Of a stretch of DNA of 64,000 nt, positions 16,667-25,999 are shown piece by piece (within the stretch, counting starts at the first letter, position 1; each line of letters opens with the position of its first letter). Under the pieces are notes generated by a model, which was not told the DNA's origin, searched no databases, and saw only the letters and a list, made by a program, of their open reading frames with translations. The translations under genes were made by a program, and so were the position numbers. The stretch is from Vulcanimicrobiota bacterium (GTDB lineage Bacteria > Vulcanimicrobiota > Xenobia > Xenobiales > JADMJV01), in contig JAHBVR010000023.1 of NCBI GenBank assembly GCA_019637395.1, forward strand, positions 62,001-126,000. The letters run 5' to 3'.

Positions 16667-17911
16667 TCAGTTCTGAGAGAATTTCTTGACCACCACAACC
16701 GCATTGTGACCGCCGAAGCCGAAGCTGTTGTTGAGGGCGGCGCGCACCGTCATGCGGCGAGCCTGGTTAGGAACGCAGTCGATCGGGCACTCGGGATCGG
16801 GAAACTCATAGTTGATGGTGGGAGGGACGGCGTCATTCTGGACGGCCAGCACGCAGCAGATGGTTTCCAGCGCGCCGGTGGCTCCCAGAGTGTGCCCGAT
16901 CATCGACTTGGTGGAGGACACGGCCAATGTATCAACGTGGTCAGCGAAGACTTCGCGGATTGCGGAGGTCTCCATGGGGTCGCCGACCGGCGTGGAAGTG
17001 GCGTGGGCATTGATGTAGTCGATATCTTCAGGCTTGAGGCAGGCGTCTTTGAGGGCGATGCGCATGGCCTCGGCGGCGCCTTTGCCGTCGGGATTGGTGA
17101 TATGATAAGCATCGTTGGTGCAGCCGTAACCGACCAGTTCGGCATAAATCTTGGCGCCACGGGCGTTGGCGTGCTCCAGCGTCTCGAGCACCAGCACTCC
17201 GGCGCCCTCGCCCATCACGAAGCCGTCGCGCTCCTTGTCGAAGGGCCGCGAGGCTTTGGCCGGCTCATCGTTGCGGGTGGACATGGCCCGCATGGCGCAA
17301 AATCCCGCCATGGCCACCGTGCAGATGGAAGATTCCGAGCCACCGGCCAGCATGACCTGGGCGCGACCTGTGAGTAGCGTGTCGATGGCCGAGGTGATGC
17401 CGTTCACGCCGGTGGCGCAGGCGGATACGACGGAAAAGCTGGGTCCCTTGATGCCGAATTGCAGACTGACCTGACCGGCGCACATGTTGGGGATCATCAT
17501 CGGGATAAAGAAAGGGCTGACTTTACGGGAACCGCCCTCCAGCAAGGCTTTGTGCTGAACTTCGAAGGTGCTCATCCCCCCGATGCCCGAGCCGATGCTG
17601 ACGCCGATGGTTTTATTGTTGCTCTCGTCGATGGTCAGACCCGAGTCGTCGATGGCTAATTTGGCCGCGGCCACGGCGAATTGCAGCACTCGATCCATGC
17701 GCTTGGCTTCTTTTTTGTTCATGTAATCGTCGGGATTGAAGTCGTGGATTTCGGCCGCGATCTGGGTGGTCAGGTCGCCAGGATCAAAAGAAGTGATACG
17801 GCCGATGCCGTTTTTACCATCCAGGAGGGCCTGCCAGAAATTGGCTACGCCGTGGCCGATCGGGCTCAGGCAGCCGATGCCGGTAACGACGATTCTTGGG
17901 GTTCTACTCAT
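16667..17911 (-). CDS. fabF: beta-ketoacyl-ACP synthase II
   Basis: FabF elongates fatty acyl chains by condensing acyl-ACP with malonyl-ACP. The 414-residue protein shows the thiolase-fold catalytic residues: Cys in VVSACATGVN near 163, His in NAHATSTPVGD near 303 and His in KSMIGHTLGA near 340. The ATG at 17911 is preceded by AGGAGT. Only about 100 bases separate it from the probable start of the divergent gene. The usual neighbours acpP and fabG are missing. Confidence 0.96.
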   Translation of the reverse strand: MSRTPRIVVTGIGCLSPIGHGVANFWQALLDGKNGIGRITSFDPGDLTTQIAAEIHDFNPDDYMNKKEAKRMDRVLQFAVAAAKLAIDDSGLTIDESNNKTIGVSIGSGIGGMSTFEVQHKALLEGGSRKVSPFFIPMMIPNMCAGQVSLQFGIKGPSFSVVSACATGVNGITSAIDTLLTGRAQVMLAGGSESSICTVAMAGFCAMRAMSTRNDEPAKASRPFDKERDGFVMGEGAGVLVLETLEHANARGAKIYAELVGYGCTNDAYHITNPDGKGAAEAMRIALKDACLKPEDIDYINAHATSTPVGDPMETSAIREVFADHVDTLAVSSTKSMIGHTLGATGALETICCVLAVQNDAVPPTINYEFPDPECPIDCVPNQARRMTVRAALNNSFGFGGHNAVVVVKKFSQN

Positions 17912-18009
17912 ACTGACTCCTGGGGTTGAAAAAATTCAAAAACGGCTTCGCGCAGAGGATCCCCAGTCCTTCCCCAGGATTCGCGGGGGGTGCCGGGAAG
18001 CCTGAGTTC

Positions 18010-18984
18010 GTGCCGTTTGTGTTGGTTCTGCTCTGGCTGGTTCTGAAGTTCCCGGCGGTGGCCCTGGAATGGGCTCACCAACCTTCCACGGGGGAGAAGG
18101 TGGTCACTCTAGCGCCGGAAATTGCCCTTTACTGGCCGGCCGGGGCTTCCCTACCCTATCGCCAGGCTCGTTTGTTTGTGGATGAGGCCGAGGTCAGCGG
18201 CGATTGCCTGAAGACCGGCATGTTCATCAGCTATAAGCCCTCCAAACCACTGCAACGGGGCGTTCACAAGGTGCGGGTGGAAGTGGGTGATTATACTCAA
18301 TCCTGGGATTTTGAAGTGATCGGCTCGAGCTTTATCAAGGGGTGCGTGTTTACGGCTCCGTTTAAGCCGCGCGCTTTCGACAAGATCGTGGTGGAGATGA
18401 AGGGCCGCAATATGGGCAAGGCCTGGGTGGAGCTGACCGGCTTCCCCGAAAAATACAAGATGCTGGAGGAGCGGGGCAGCTATAAGGCCATTGTGAAAAT
18501 TCCGGCCAAGCTGGCCGGCAAGAGCTGCCGGGTCGAGGTTTTTTTAGAGAAAGAGGGCGATCTTGATCGCCAGTTGTGCGAGGGTACCCTCACCATTGCC
18601 GCGCCCGATCTCACCATTCGCTGGGATTCACCCGAAAACGGCTCGACTGTGGATAAAGTTCTGATTGCGCGCGGGGTTACGGTGCCCGAGGCCACGGTCG
18701 AGCTGCACGTGCACACCTTTTTTCGAGATGGGGTGGACTTCGGTAAGCTGCCCCCGGATACCCATCCTAAGGTCAAAGCCGACGCGGAAGGCAGGTTTCA
18801 CTATGAATACAAGTTTCCGCCCGGTTACCCTCGGCTGGCCGTGACCATCATCGGGGTGGCTCGCGATAGCTTTGAAAATACCAGCCAGCCGGCCGGGTTA
18901 TTGCTTTACTTGAAGACCTCGGGTGGTTTGCCCCCCTTGAAGGTCAAGACACCTGTCCTTGACGCGCCGCCTGGATCGCCTTGA
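18010..18984 (+). CDS. exported Ig-like repeat protein
   Basis: I do not recognise a specific family. A hydrophobic export signal (PFVLVLLWLVLKFPAVALE) is followed by all-beta segments that look like repeated immunoglobulin-type or Big domains: LFVDEAEVSG, DYTQSWDFEVIG, RWDSPENGSTVDKVLIARG and FPPGYPRLAVTIIGVA. The start is uncertain: a TTG at 17926 would add 28 residues, but it has no Shine-Dalgarno and would leave only 14 bases before divergent fabF, so I prefer the GTG at 18010. The 3' end overlaps the convergent gene by 41 bases. Confidence 0.7.
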   Translation: MPFVLVLLWLVLKFPAVALEWAHQPSTGEKVVTLAPEIALYWPAGASLPYRQARLFVDEAEVSGDCLKTGMFISYKPSKPLQRGVHKVRVEVGDYTQSWDFEVIGSSFIKGCVFTAPFKPRAFDKIVVEMKGRNMGKAWVELTGFPEKYKMLEERGSYKAIVKIPAKLAGKSCRVEVFLEKEGDLDRQLCEGTLTIAAPDLTIRWDSPENGSTVDKVLIARGVTVPEATVELHVHTFFRDGVDFGKLPPDTHPKVKADAEGRFHYEYKFPPGYPRLAVTIIGVARDSFENTSQPAGLLLYLKTSGGLPPLKVKTPVLDAPPGSP

Positions 18985-19291
18985 GCGAGTTTTCCAGGCT
19001 GGCGTAAGCAGCCCGGGCTTGAGCCAGGTGGGCTTCGTTGAGATCGCCGGCCAGCAGTTCGTCCAGGCACTGTTCCAGACTTTCGAAAGCCGCGACGGCC
19101 TGCTGCTGGAGGCTGGGCCCGGTGAGAGTGCCTTCGGGAAACTGGACGGCGCGCATACCGGCCAGGGCCGTGTCCAGGCTGCGCTTGACCAGTTCCAGCC
19201 CCTTTTGATACTCCGCCTCGTCCACCTGACCGGCGCGTCGGCCCTCCACCAGTTCCTCAATCTTTTCGAGAGCGTTGAGGGGGCGGCTCAT
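18944..19291 (-). CDS. small helical hypothetical protein
   Basis: The 115-residue protein is predicted helical throughout (LNALEKIEELVEGRR, AAFESLEQCLDELLAG, SLENSLKAIQAARQG) with no membrane segment. I do not recognise a family. Its ATG overlaps the stop of the EEP phosphoesterase gene by four bases (ATGA), strong support that it is translated. The 3' end runs 41 bases into the convergent exported-protein gene. Confidence 0.65.
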   Translation of the reverse strand: MSRPLNALEKIEELVEGRRAGQVDEAEYQKGLELVKRSLDTALAGMRAVQFPEGTLTGPSLQQQAVAAFESLEQCLDELLAGDLNEAHLAQARAAYASLENSLKAIQAARQGQVS

Positions 19292-20181
19292 GACTGCAGC
19301 CTGAAGCGGGCGCGGATGGGTTTATGATCGGAAGCGTTCTGGGTCATTTCCCGGTAGTCTAGCACCTGACTGTCGATCAGTCGATGCTTGAATTTCTCGG
19401 GGATGAGGATGTGGTCAAACTGGCCGGGCGGAAATTTGCCCGCCTTCTCGGGGTCAGCCGGCCAGGTGACGCGTTTTTTCGGTTCCTGGCCGGTGAGCGT
19501 GTCCATGAGTTTGTCGCCGGGACCGTGGAGTAAAGCTTGGAGAGCTGGAGCCTCGGTGGTGTCGTTGAAATCGCCGGTGATGATATAGAGGCGATTGGGG
19601 AACTCTTGCATTTCCCGGGTGACGATTTGCTTGATGGCGTTGGCTTCAGCCAGGCGCTGCAGATCGGCTTCTTTGGCCATTTCATCCCGGCGCTGGCTGT
19701 AGGAGTGGGTGGTGTAGACCGAAACCGTTTCGCCCTGCACGTCCAGGTCGACGCGCAGCAAGTCGCGGCTGAAGTGCCGGTCCCCTTCGAGATTGACTTC
19801 CTTGTGGGTGATCACCTGGAGCATCGGATACTTGGAAAGCACCCCCAGATTGATGCCGCGCTTGTCGTTGGTGGCGGGCGCGGTGATGTTGGGCAACTGC
19901 TCGGGCCAGCGCTGCAGCACGCTCTCGTTCTCGACCTCCTGGGCGGTGACCACTTCCGCGCCTGATCGTATCAGCACTTTGGTCAGCGCGTTGACTTCCC
20001 AGATAGGCTTCTCGGTGGACCCCTTCTTGGGGTCCTGCCCCTGAGCGTCGAAGAAGTTTTTCATGTTGTAAGTGACCAGGCTGAAGACACCCTCTTCAGG
20101 CTGGATTTCCGCCTGGTTTTTCGGTCGCTTGTTGCGATAGGCGGCGGGATTGTTGAGGCTCTGGGGACGGATCTTGGCCAT
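19288..20181 (-). CDS. endonuclease/exonuclease/phosphatase family protein
   Basis: The protein has the EEP (DNase I-like) fold motifs: VTYNMKNFFD near the start, TAQEVENESVL, YTTHSYSQRRDE, ITGDFNDTTEAPAL and the C-terminal ASDHKPIRARF with the catalytic Asp-His pair. Substrates of this family include DNA, phospholipids and inositol phosphates; none can be chosen here. There is no signal peptide with the ATG at 20181 (297 residues). A start at 20253 would add 24 residues over the divergent gene and is less likely. Confidence 0.85.
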   Translation of the reverse strand: MAKIRPQSLNNPAAYRNKRPKNQAEIQPEEGVFSLVTYNMKNFFDAQGQDPKKGSTEKPIWEVNALTKVLIRSGAEVVTAQEVENESVLQRWPEQLPNITAPATNDKRGINLGVLSKYPMLQVITHKEVNLEGDRHFSRDLLRVDLDVQGETVSVYTTHSYSQRRDEMAKEADLQRLAEANAIKQIVTREMQEFPNRLYIITGDFNDTTEAPALQALLHGPGDKLMDTLTGQEPKKRVTWPADPEKAGKFPPGQFDHILIPEKFKHRLIDSQVLDYREMTQNASDHKPIRARFRLQS

Positions 20182-20252
20182 TGTCCGAGTGTAGTGAAGG
20201 GCCCTGAAAAATCCCTGGAAGGTGCCGGCGGGAGCTCCCGGAACCTTCTCCA

Positions 20253-20669
20253 ATGCGTTTTTTACTGGTTTTCTTGCTGTCTACATGGGCCTGGTCCGAA
20301 CCTGTTCGCCAGAGTTGTGGCGGTGGAGTCTCCCTGGAGTTTCCGCAAAAGCCCAGGCTCTGGATGAAGAAGGGCGACCCGAGCCACATTTCATACTCCT
20401 GCAGCGGCGAGGGAGGGCGCTTTTGGATGACCAGTTTCCCCAGCCCTTTTGAAACGGAAAAGCGCGGCATGCAAAATCTCGATTCAAACCTCTCCGAGTT
20501 TGGGCCGGTGGCTAAGAAAAAAGTGCGGAAGGGTCGGTTTTACGGATATCGGTTCACAACGCCGGACCAGCATGTACTCTGGCTGCTGGATAACAAGCGT
20601 TGGGTGCAGGTGTGGGCGCCGGCCAACCGGGCCGGGGAGAAATTCTTGGACTCAGCGCGGTTGCCGTAA
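20253..20669 (+). CDS. small secreted protein
   Basis: A signal peptide MRFLLVFLLSTWAWS leads a 138-residue protein with two cysteines in the mature part (RQSCGGG and ISYSCSGEGG) that could form a disulfide. The rest is beta-rich (KGRFYGYRFTTPDQHVLW). I do not recognise a family. The stop lies two bases before the 3' end of the convergent tRNA-Leu. Confidence 0.65.
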   Translation: MRFLLVFLLSTWAWSEPVRQSCGGGVSLEFPQKPRLWMKKGDPSHISYSCSGEGGRFWMTSFPSPFETEKRGMQNLDSNLSEFGPVAKKKVRKGRFYGYRFTTPDQHVLWLLDNKRWVQVWAPANRAGEKFLDSARLP

Positions 20670-20671
20670 AA

Positions 20672-20754
20672 TACGGAAGGCGGGACTCGAACCCGCACGA
20701 TCTTGCGATCCCGGGATTTTAAGTCCCGTGCGTCTACCATTCCGCCACTCCCGC
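20672..20754 (-). tRNA. tRNA-Leu (UAA)
   Basis: An 83-base cloverleaf on the minus strand with acceptor GCGGGAG pairing to CTTCCGT, anticodon stem CGGGA/TCCCG around CTTAAAA (anticodon TAA) and a long variable arm GGGATCGCAAGATC typical of class II tRNA. CCA is not encoded, unlike in the other tRNAs in this window. Confidence 0.95.
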
Positions 20755-20794
20755 GTGCAGTTTCTGGGCTTCTGCTCCGGCTAAGCCCAGTCCT

Positions 20795-21202
20795 TTAACC
20801 GATAAAGAACCAGTGCATGAAGCGCATCATCAGACCGGGGTCGGCGGATTCGACGGCTACGGTGGGCTTGAGGGGAGCTTTGCTCAGGTTCTCGCCGCCG
20901 AGGACGACGAAGGAAACCTCACCATATTTGATCAGCCCTAGCTTCTCGCGGGCCACCTCTTCCGCGCCCGCGTCGGTGGACAGGTAGGCCACCTGCGCTT
21001 TGAGCTGGGAATTAGTGTACTCGGCCAGGCTGATTTCACTCCTGAGCTTGACCAGCTCCCGCTGGCGTTCTTCCAGTTCGCGCTGTTTGATCTGGCAGCA
21101 ATAATACAGGTTGTAGGAAACCAGGCCGAAGAGCACGGCGGTAACCAGCAAGGCCCCCGATTGGCCTTTGCTGGGTTTCTTGATCCAACCGCTAAAATTC
21201 AT
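20795..21202 (-). CDS. FtsB/DivIC-like septum formation protein
   Basis: The protein has a short cytoplasmic N-terminus, one membrane span (GALLVTAVLFGLVSYNLYY) and a coiled coil (QIKQRELEERQRELVKLRSE, split as QRELEERQ and LVKLRSEIS). It ends in EEVAREKLGLIKYGEVSFVV, a classic FtsB/DivIC feature. Such proteins join the FtsL-FtsQ division complex. I chose the ATG at 21202, with GGGAG upstream, giving 135 residues; a GTG lies three codons earlier. It is the last protein gene of the long minus-strand run. Confidence 0.85.
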   Translation of the reverse strand: MNFSGWIKKPSKGQSGALLVTAVLFGLVSYNLYYCCQIKQRELEERQRELVKLRSEISLAEYTNSQLKAQVAYLSTDAGAEEVAREKLGLIKYGEVSFVVLGGENLSKAPLKPTVAVESADPGLMMRFMHWFFIG

Positions 21203-21422
21203 GGCCGCCACTCCCTGTCACTTGAATGTCTTTCAATTCCCGAGCCGGGCCCCGTTTCCTGCCGGGATGTTCACCTGACGAATAAGTTTGCTCTAAGTTC
21301 TGTGAGGCTTTGTTCGCTCCCCGGGCGCTAAGCTTGGGGACTTTCGAAAAAGAAGAGATGAACTCGCCCTCAATGTGAGCTTTGGCCACTGGTGACCAAG
21401 GCCGGGTTCTGGCTGAGCCCTG

Positions 21423-22862
21423 CTACTTCTGGCCGAGGATGCGGAAGGTGATGAAGTTGGTGGGGGCGCCGAGGGGCATGCCGGCTACGATCACGATGGT
21501 GTCGCCGGGCTGCATGAAGGGCTGCTTGAGAGCGGCTTCTTCGGCGTGGGCCAGCAATTCATCGATCGTTGCATACTGGGTGACTCCGAGCGGGGTGACG
21601 CCCCAGCTGAGCAGCAGCTGACGGGACATGGCCGGATCGGGAGTCAGGGCCAGAATGGGCGCGCGTGGGCGGTATTTGGACAGGCGGCGCACGGTGGTCC
21701 CGTTGACGGTGCAGGCCACGATGGCCTTGGCCTGGAGTTCTTCGGCTACTTCGCAGGCGGCCAGAGCCAGTACTTCTCCGCTCTGACCGGGACCGGCGAT
21801 TTCAGTCAGGACGCTTTCATAGTTGAGGTTGCGCTCGGCGCGGTGGGCGATGCGGTCCATGACCTGCACCACCTGCACGGGAAAGGCGCCCGAGGCGGTT
21901 TCGCCCGAGAGCATCACCGCGTCGGTGCCGTCGAAGATGGCGTTGGCCACATCGGTCACCTCGGCCCGCGTGGGCGTGCTCTGAGTGATCATGCTCTCCA
22001 GCATCTGGGTGGCGGTGATGACCGGCTTGGAGGCCTTCAAGGCCAGCTTGATGGCCTCTTTCTGCACAATCGGCACTTCTTCCAGAGCCACCTCGATGCC
22101 CAGGTCCCCACGGGCCACCATGATGCCGTCGGCGCTCTGCACGATCTCGGCCAGTTCGTTGATGGCCTCTTGCTTCTCGATTTTGGCGATGATGGGGCGG
22201 CGAATGCCCACTTCTTTCATGATGGCTCGGGGGCGATCCAGGTCGGTAGCCCGGCGCACGAAGGAAAGGGCCACCAGATCCACGCCCAGGTCCAACCCGA
22301 AGCGGAGATCGGCTTCGTCCTTGGTGGTCAGCGCCGGAGTGGATAACACCGCTCCGGGCAGATTGACCCCCTTCTTGGACTTCACCAGTCCCCCGTGGAG
22401 CACCCGTGTGACCACGCGATCGTTATGGCATTCCTCGACGCGCAGTTCCAGCTTGCCGTCGTCGAGCAGCACGATATTGCCGGGCTGCAATTCCTGAGCC
22501 AGGCCGTTGTAGGTGACCGTCGCGCCCAGCCCGTTCCCGGGCCGAGCAGCCAGTTCCGATTCTGGAGAACGCAGTTCGAAGGTGTCGCCGGCGGCGATCT
22601 CCACGCCGTCTTCCATCAATCCAAGCCGGATTTTGGGGCCGCACAGATCCTGCAGGATGGCCAGCGGCAGGCCGGTTTCTTGCGAGGCCAGGCGCAAGTT
22701 GGTATAGGTGCGGGCGTGGCTTTCGTGGTCGCCGTGGGAAAAGTTGAGACGGGCCACGTTCATGCCGGCGCGCAGCAGCGCCTTCATGGTTTCCAGATCG
22801 TGGCTGGCGGGACCGATGGTGCAGACGATGCGGGTGCGGCGGGCCGGTAGCGATTGGGTCAC
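21423..22862 (-). CDS. pyk: pyruvate kinase
   Basis: Pyruvate kinase transfers phosphate from phosphoenolpyruvate to ADP in glycolysis. Motifs seen are RIVCTIGPASHD, NVARLNFSHGDHE, the signature IIAKIEKQEAIN and GDLGIEV, and SGETASGAFP. The 479-residue length is normal, with the C-terminal regulatory domain present but no extra PEP-utiliser domain. The start overlaps the accA stop by four bases (GTGA), coupling glycolysis to fatty-acid synthesis genes. Confidence 0.96.
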   Translation of the reverse strand: MTQSLPARRTRIVCTIGPASHDLETMKALLRAGMNVARLNFSHGDHESHARTYTNLRLASQETGLPLAILQDLCGPKIRLGLMEDGVEIAAGDTFELRSPESELAARPGNGLGATVTYNGLAQELQPGNIVLLDDGKLELRVEECHNDRVVTRVLHGGLVKSKKGVNLPGAVLSTPALTTKDEADLRFGLDLGVDLVALSFVRRATDLDRPRAIMKEVGIRRPIIAKIEKQEAINELAEIVQSADGIMVARGDLGIEVALEEVPIVQKEAIKLALKASKPVITATQMLESMITQSTPTRAEVTDVANAIFDGTDAVMLSGETASGAFPVQVVQVMDRIAHRAERNLNYESVLTEIAGPGQSGEVLALAACEVAEELQAKAIVACTVNGTTVRRLSKYRPRAPILALTPDPAMSRQLLLSWGVTPLGVTQYATIDELLAHAEEAALKQPFMQPGDTIVIVAGMPLGAPTNFITFRILGQK

Positions 22863-23821
22863 GGGGAAACTTTGACTTCGCGTTGGACGCGGCCCATGGC
22901 CCGGTATTTCTGATAGCGCTTTTCGACCAGGTCGTCGGGCGCCAGCTCGACCAGTTCGCCCAGGTGCCTGGTCAGGGCCAGTTGCACGGCTTTGTAAGTC
23001 ATGGCCAGATCGCGATGGGCGCCGCCCAGAGGCTCGTGAATCACTTCGTCCACCAGTCCCAGTTTGCTCAGGTTCTCACTGGTCAGGCCCAGGGTGGCGG
23101 CGGCCTGCTCGGCCTTGGAAGCGTCGCGCCAGAGAATGGTGGCGCAGCCTTCCGGACTGATGACCGAATAGACCGAGTGCTCCAGCATGAGCACGCGGTC
23201 GCCCACGGCGATGCCCAGCGCGCCTCCGGAGCCGCCTTCACCGATGACGATCGTCACGATGGGAACGGTCAGTTCCGTCATCAGTGCGATACTGCTGGCG
23301 ATGGCCTCATACTGGCCGCGCTCCTCGGCTTCAATGCCGGGATAAGCTCCGCTGGTGTCCACAAAGGTGATGATGGGCAGCTTGAAGCGCTGGGCCATGG
23401 TAAACAGCCGCTGGGCCTTGCGAAAGCCCTCGGGAGCCGGCATTCCGAAGTTGCGGTGCAGGTTCTCTTTGGTGTCCTTGCCCTTCTGATGGCCGACCAC
23501 CAGCACGGCCCGACCTTCGAAGCGAGCCAGACCGGCCACCACCGCCGCATCGTCGGCATAGTGCCTGTCGCCGTGGAGTTCGTGAAACTGCGTAAAAAGC
23601 TCACGGATATAGTCGAGGGTTTTGGGCCGCTGGTCGTGGCGGGCGATCTGCACCCGGTCCCAGGCGCTCAGATTGCTGTAAATGCTGTGCTTCAGTTCTT
23701 CGGCTTTGCGTTCTAACTGGCGCACCACGCCCGAGAGATCCACACCGTTCTCGGTGACTTTCTTGAGTTCGGCAATCTTTTCTTCGAGCTCGAGCAGTGG
23801 CTTTTCGACTTCAAGAATCAT
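22859..23821 (-). CDS. accA: acetyl-CoA carboxylase carboxyltransferase alpha
   Basis: AccA with AccD transfers carboxyl from biotin to acetyl-CoA to give malonyl-CoA. The 320-residue protein has the N-terminal helical region LELEEKIAELKK, DRVQIARHDQRPKTLDYI, and the crotonase-fold core PIITFVDTSGAYPGIEAEERGQ (core DTSGAYPG) and GEGGSGGALGI. It starts one base inside accD and ends in a four-base overlap with pyk. Confidence 0.96.
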   Translation of the reverse strand: MILEVEKPLLELEEKIAELKKVTENGVDLSGVVRQLERKAEELKHSIYSNLSAWDRVQIARHDQRPKTLDYIRELFTQFHELHGDRHYADDAAVVAGLARFEGRAVLVVGHQKGKDTKENLHRNFGMPAPEGFRKAQRLFTMAQRFKLPIITFVDTSGAYPGIEAEERGQYEAIASSIALMTELTVPIVTIVIGEGGSGGALGIAVGDRVLMLEHSVYSVISPEGCATILWRDASKAEQAAATLGLTSENLSKLGLVDEVIHEPLGGAHRDLAMTYKAVQLALTRHLGELVELAPDDLVEKRYQKYRAMGRVQREVKVSP

Positions 23822-24696
23822 CAGACCACCTCCAGCGGGCGGGTCAGCAAGGCCAGCATTTCAAAGGTGGTGCGCTTCAGTTCGGCTCGCTTCACGACGC
23901 TGTCCACGAAGCCGTGCTTCTGATAGAATTCGGCTGTTTGGAATCCCGGCGGAAGTTTTTGCCGAATGGTTTGCTCAATCACCCGCGCACCGGAAAAACC
24001 TACGATGGCTCCCGGTTCAGCCAGGATGATGTCGCCCAACGAGGCAAAAGAAGCGGCCACCCCGGCCGTGGTCGGATCGGTCAAAATGCACATGTAGGGC
24101 AGGCCGGCTTTGTTGAGGCGGCGCACCGCCGCTGAAGTGCGGGCCATCTGCATCAGGCTCAGCATCCCCTCTTGCATGCGGGCGCCGCCCGAAGAGGTGA
24201 TCATCACGGTGGGAAGTTTTTGGTCCAGAGCTTTTTCCATCATGGCGGTGATCTTTTCGCCCACCGCCGAGCCCATGGAGCCGCCGCGGAAGTGAAAGTC
24301 CATCACGCCCAGGGCCACGCGCAGACCTTCGATGGTGGCGCTGCCGGTGAGCACGGCATCGGAAAGTTTGGTCTTGGCGCGGTCTTGCTGGAGTTTGTTG
24401 AGATACTCGGGTCCGAACTCCAGCGGGTCCATAGAAATGACGTCGGCATCCCACTCGGAGAAGCTGTTCTGGTCGCACATCTGCTCGACCCGCTCCTGAG
24501 CGGTCATTTTGTGGTGATGCCCGCACTTTTCGCAGACTTTCAAGTTGTCTTGAAAGTTCTTCTTGTACATAGCCGTGCCGCAGCCGGCGCACTTGACCCA
24601 CAGGTCGGAGGCGGGCGCCTTGGCGGGAACCGCCTCCCCTTCCGAGGAGTCAATGCGGGGCTTTTGCTTGCGAAACTTGTCGAATATGGAGGGCAT
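23821..24696 (-). CDS. accD: acetyl-CoA carboxylase carboxyltransferase beta
   Basis: AccD is the zinc-binding beta subunit of the carboxyltransferase. The zinc finger cysteines are at 36, 39, 55 and 58 (CAGCG and CEKCGH). The crotonase core shows GSMGSAVGEK, SSGGARMQEGMLSL and DPTTAGVAASFA. The 291-residue length is standard. Its stop overlaps accA by one base, a strong sign of coupled translation. Confidence 0.96.
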   Translation of the reverse strand: MPSIFDKFRKQKPRIDSSEGEAVPAKAPASDLWVKCAGCGTAMYKKNFQDNLKVCEKCGHHHKMTAQERVEQMCDQNSFSEWDADVISMDPLEFGPEYLNKLQQDRAKTKLSDAVLTGSATIEGLRVALGVMDFHFRGGSMGSAVGEKITAMMEKALDQKLPTVMITSSGGARMQEGMLSLMQMARTSAAVRRLNKAGLPYMCILTDPTTAGVAASFASLGDIILAEPGAIVGFSGARVIEQTIRQKLPPGFQTAEFYQKHGFVDSVVKRAELKRTTFEMLALLTRPLEVV

Positions 24697-24753
24697 TCAG
24701 GTTCCTAACCTTTGGATCAACTTCCGAGCGGTAGCATTACCCCGTACAGGGGG

Positions 24754-25998
24754 TCAAAAACCTTCTTCGACCACCGCTATGATCTGTTCCCCCCAGCGGC
24801 GCTGGAGCCTGCAAAGCAGGCGTTTCCCACGCAGGGCCGGCCCGCCGCGCAGCAATAGAGGCAAAAAATTATCGCTGGTGGCTTTCATCCAGCCCGGGCG
24901 CTCGCTTTCCGACTCGACCAGCGCTTCCCGGACCTGGCCCAGATTCTGGCGCTGAAAGGCTACTCTTTTGCGCTCGGCCAGTTTGAGCAGTCGATCCCGC
25001 CGAATTTGGCAAACCGCCTCGGGCACTTGATCCGGAAAGCGAGCGGCGGAGGTACCGGGCCGCTGAGAATACGGAAAAACGTGAATGCGGGCGAAAGGAG
25101 TGCGGCGTACGTAGTCCATCAGGGTTTCAAAATCTTGATCGGTTTCGCCCGGGAAGCCCACCATCAGGTCGGTGGTCAGGCTGGCTCCCGGCACCCGCGC
25201 CAGAAATTCTTGCACCAACGCATCGTAGTCGGCCAACTGATAGCCTCGATGCATCCGCTGCAGCACCGAGTCGCTGGCGTGCTGTAAGACCAGGTGCAGA
25301 TGGGGACAGAGGCGCTCATCCATCAGCTCAAAAACACGCCTCGGAAAAAGATCGGGTTCGACCGAGCTGAGCCGGTAGCGAATTCCCTCGCTGCGGGCCA
25401 GCAAAAACTCGAGCAAATCGGCCAGGTCCTCGTCCCGCTCCCGGCCCCAGGCCGACAGGTGGATCCCACTCAGCACCACTTCCTGGGCCCCCAGCTGCAG
25501 CACTTGCTCCAGAACCCACTCACGGGTCTGAGAGCGGGCCCGGCCACGCACGTAAGGCACAATACAAAAAGTGCAAAATTGGTCGCAACCTTCCTGGATG
25601 CGCAACAAGGCGCGGGCCCGATCGCGGCGCAGCCAGTTGCGTTCCAGGCGTTCGCCGCTGGGACAGTGTTGGGCCCCGATCTTCTCCAGGATCTGTTCGC
25701 GCTGGTCGGGTGGCAGCCGCAGGGCGGTCGAGGGAACCCGCTGCCAGGCGCCGCCCTTTTGAGCGGCGCCGCAACCGGTGACCACCACCTGCTCGCCCAG
25801 GCGGGCGGCGCGGCGCACCATTTGGGCTGACTTGCGATCGGCCTCGCGGGTCACGGTGCAGGTGTTGATCACCTGGCAGTCGGCTGGCTGACCGAAGGCC
25901 ACTTCCTCGAAGCCGGCGCTGAGCAAGATCTGGGCCAGCTGTTCGGAATCGGCCTGGTTGGCGCGGCAGCCCAGGGTATGGATGGAGAAAGTGGGCAA
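24754..25998 (-). CDS. mtaB: tRNA t6A37 methylthiotransferase MtaB
   Basis: MtaB adds a methylthio group to t6A37 of tRNAs that read ANN codons. The 414-residue protein shows the methylthiotransferase N-terminus with Cys11 ([12 protein letters not shown]), [13 protein letters not shown] and TGCGAAQKG for one cluster, and the radical-SAM motif [19 protein letters not shown] for the other. The MtaB-type spelling, rather than MiaB or RimO, is supported by [11 protein letters not shown] and [10 protein letters not shown] short basic tail acts as a TRAM-like region. It starts two bases after the DHH gene. Confidence 0.92.
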   Translation of the reverse strand: MPTFSIHTLGCRANQADSEQLAQILLSAGFEEVAFGQPADCQVINTCTVTREADRKSAQMVRRAARLGEQVVVTGCGAAQKGGAWQRVPSTALRLPPDQREQILEKIGAQHCPSGERLERNWLRRDRARALLRIQEGCDQFCTFCIVPYVRGRARSQTREWVLEQVLQLGAQEVVLSGIHLSAWGRERDEDLADLLEFLLARSEGIRYRLSSVEPDLFPRRVFELMDERLCPHLHLVLQHASDSVLQRMHRGYQLADYDALVQEFLARVPGASLTTDLMVGFPGETDQDFETLMDYVRRTPFARIHVFPYSQRPGTSAARFPDQVPEAVCQIRRDRLLKLAERKRVAFQRQNLGQVREALVESESERPGWMKATSDNFLPLLLRGGPALRGKRLLCRLQRRWGEQIIAVVEEGF

Positions 25999-25999
25999 A

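Noticed and set aside
16067-17377. 436-codon plus-strand frame opposite rnc and fabF
   Set aside because: Antisense to two intact, recognised genes; no family features.
21192-21389. 65-codon frame between pyk and the ftsB-like gene, starting GTG
   Set aside because: No ribosome-binding site, no family and low-complexity composition. It overlaps the ftsB-like start by 11 bases; kept only as a note.
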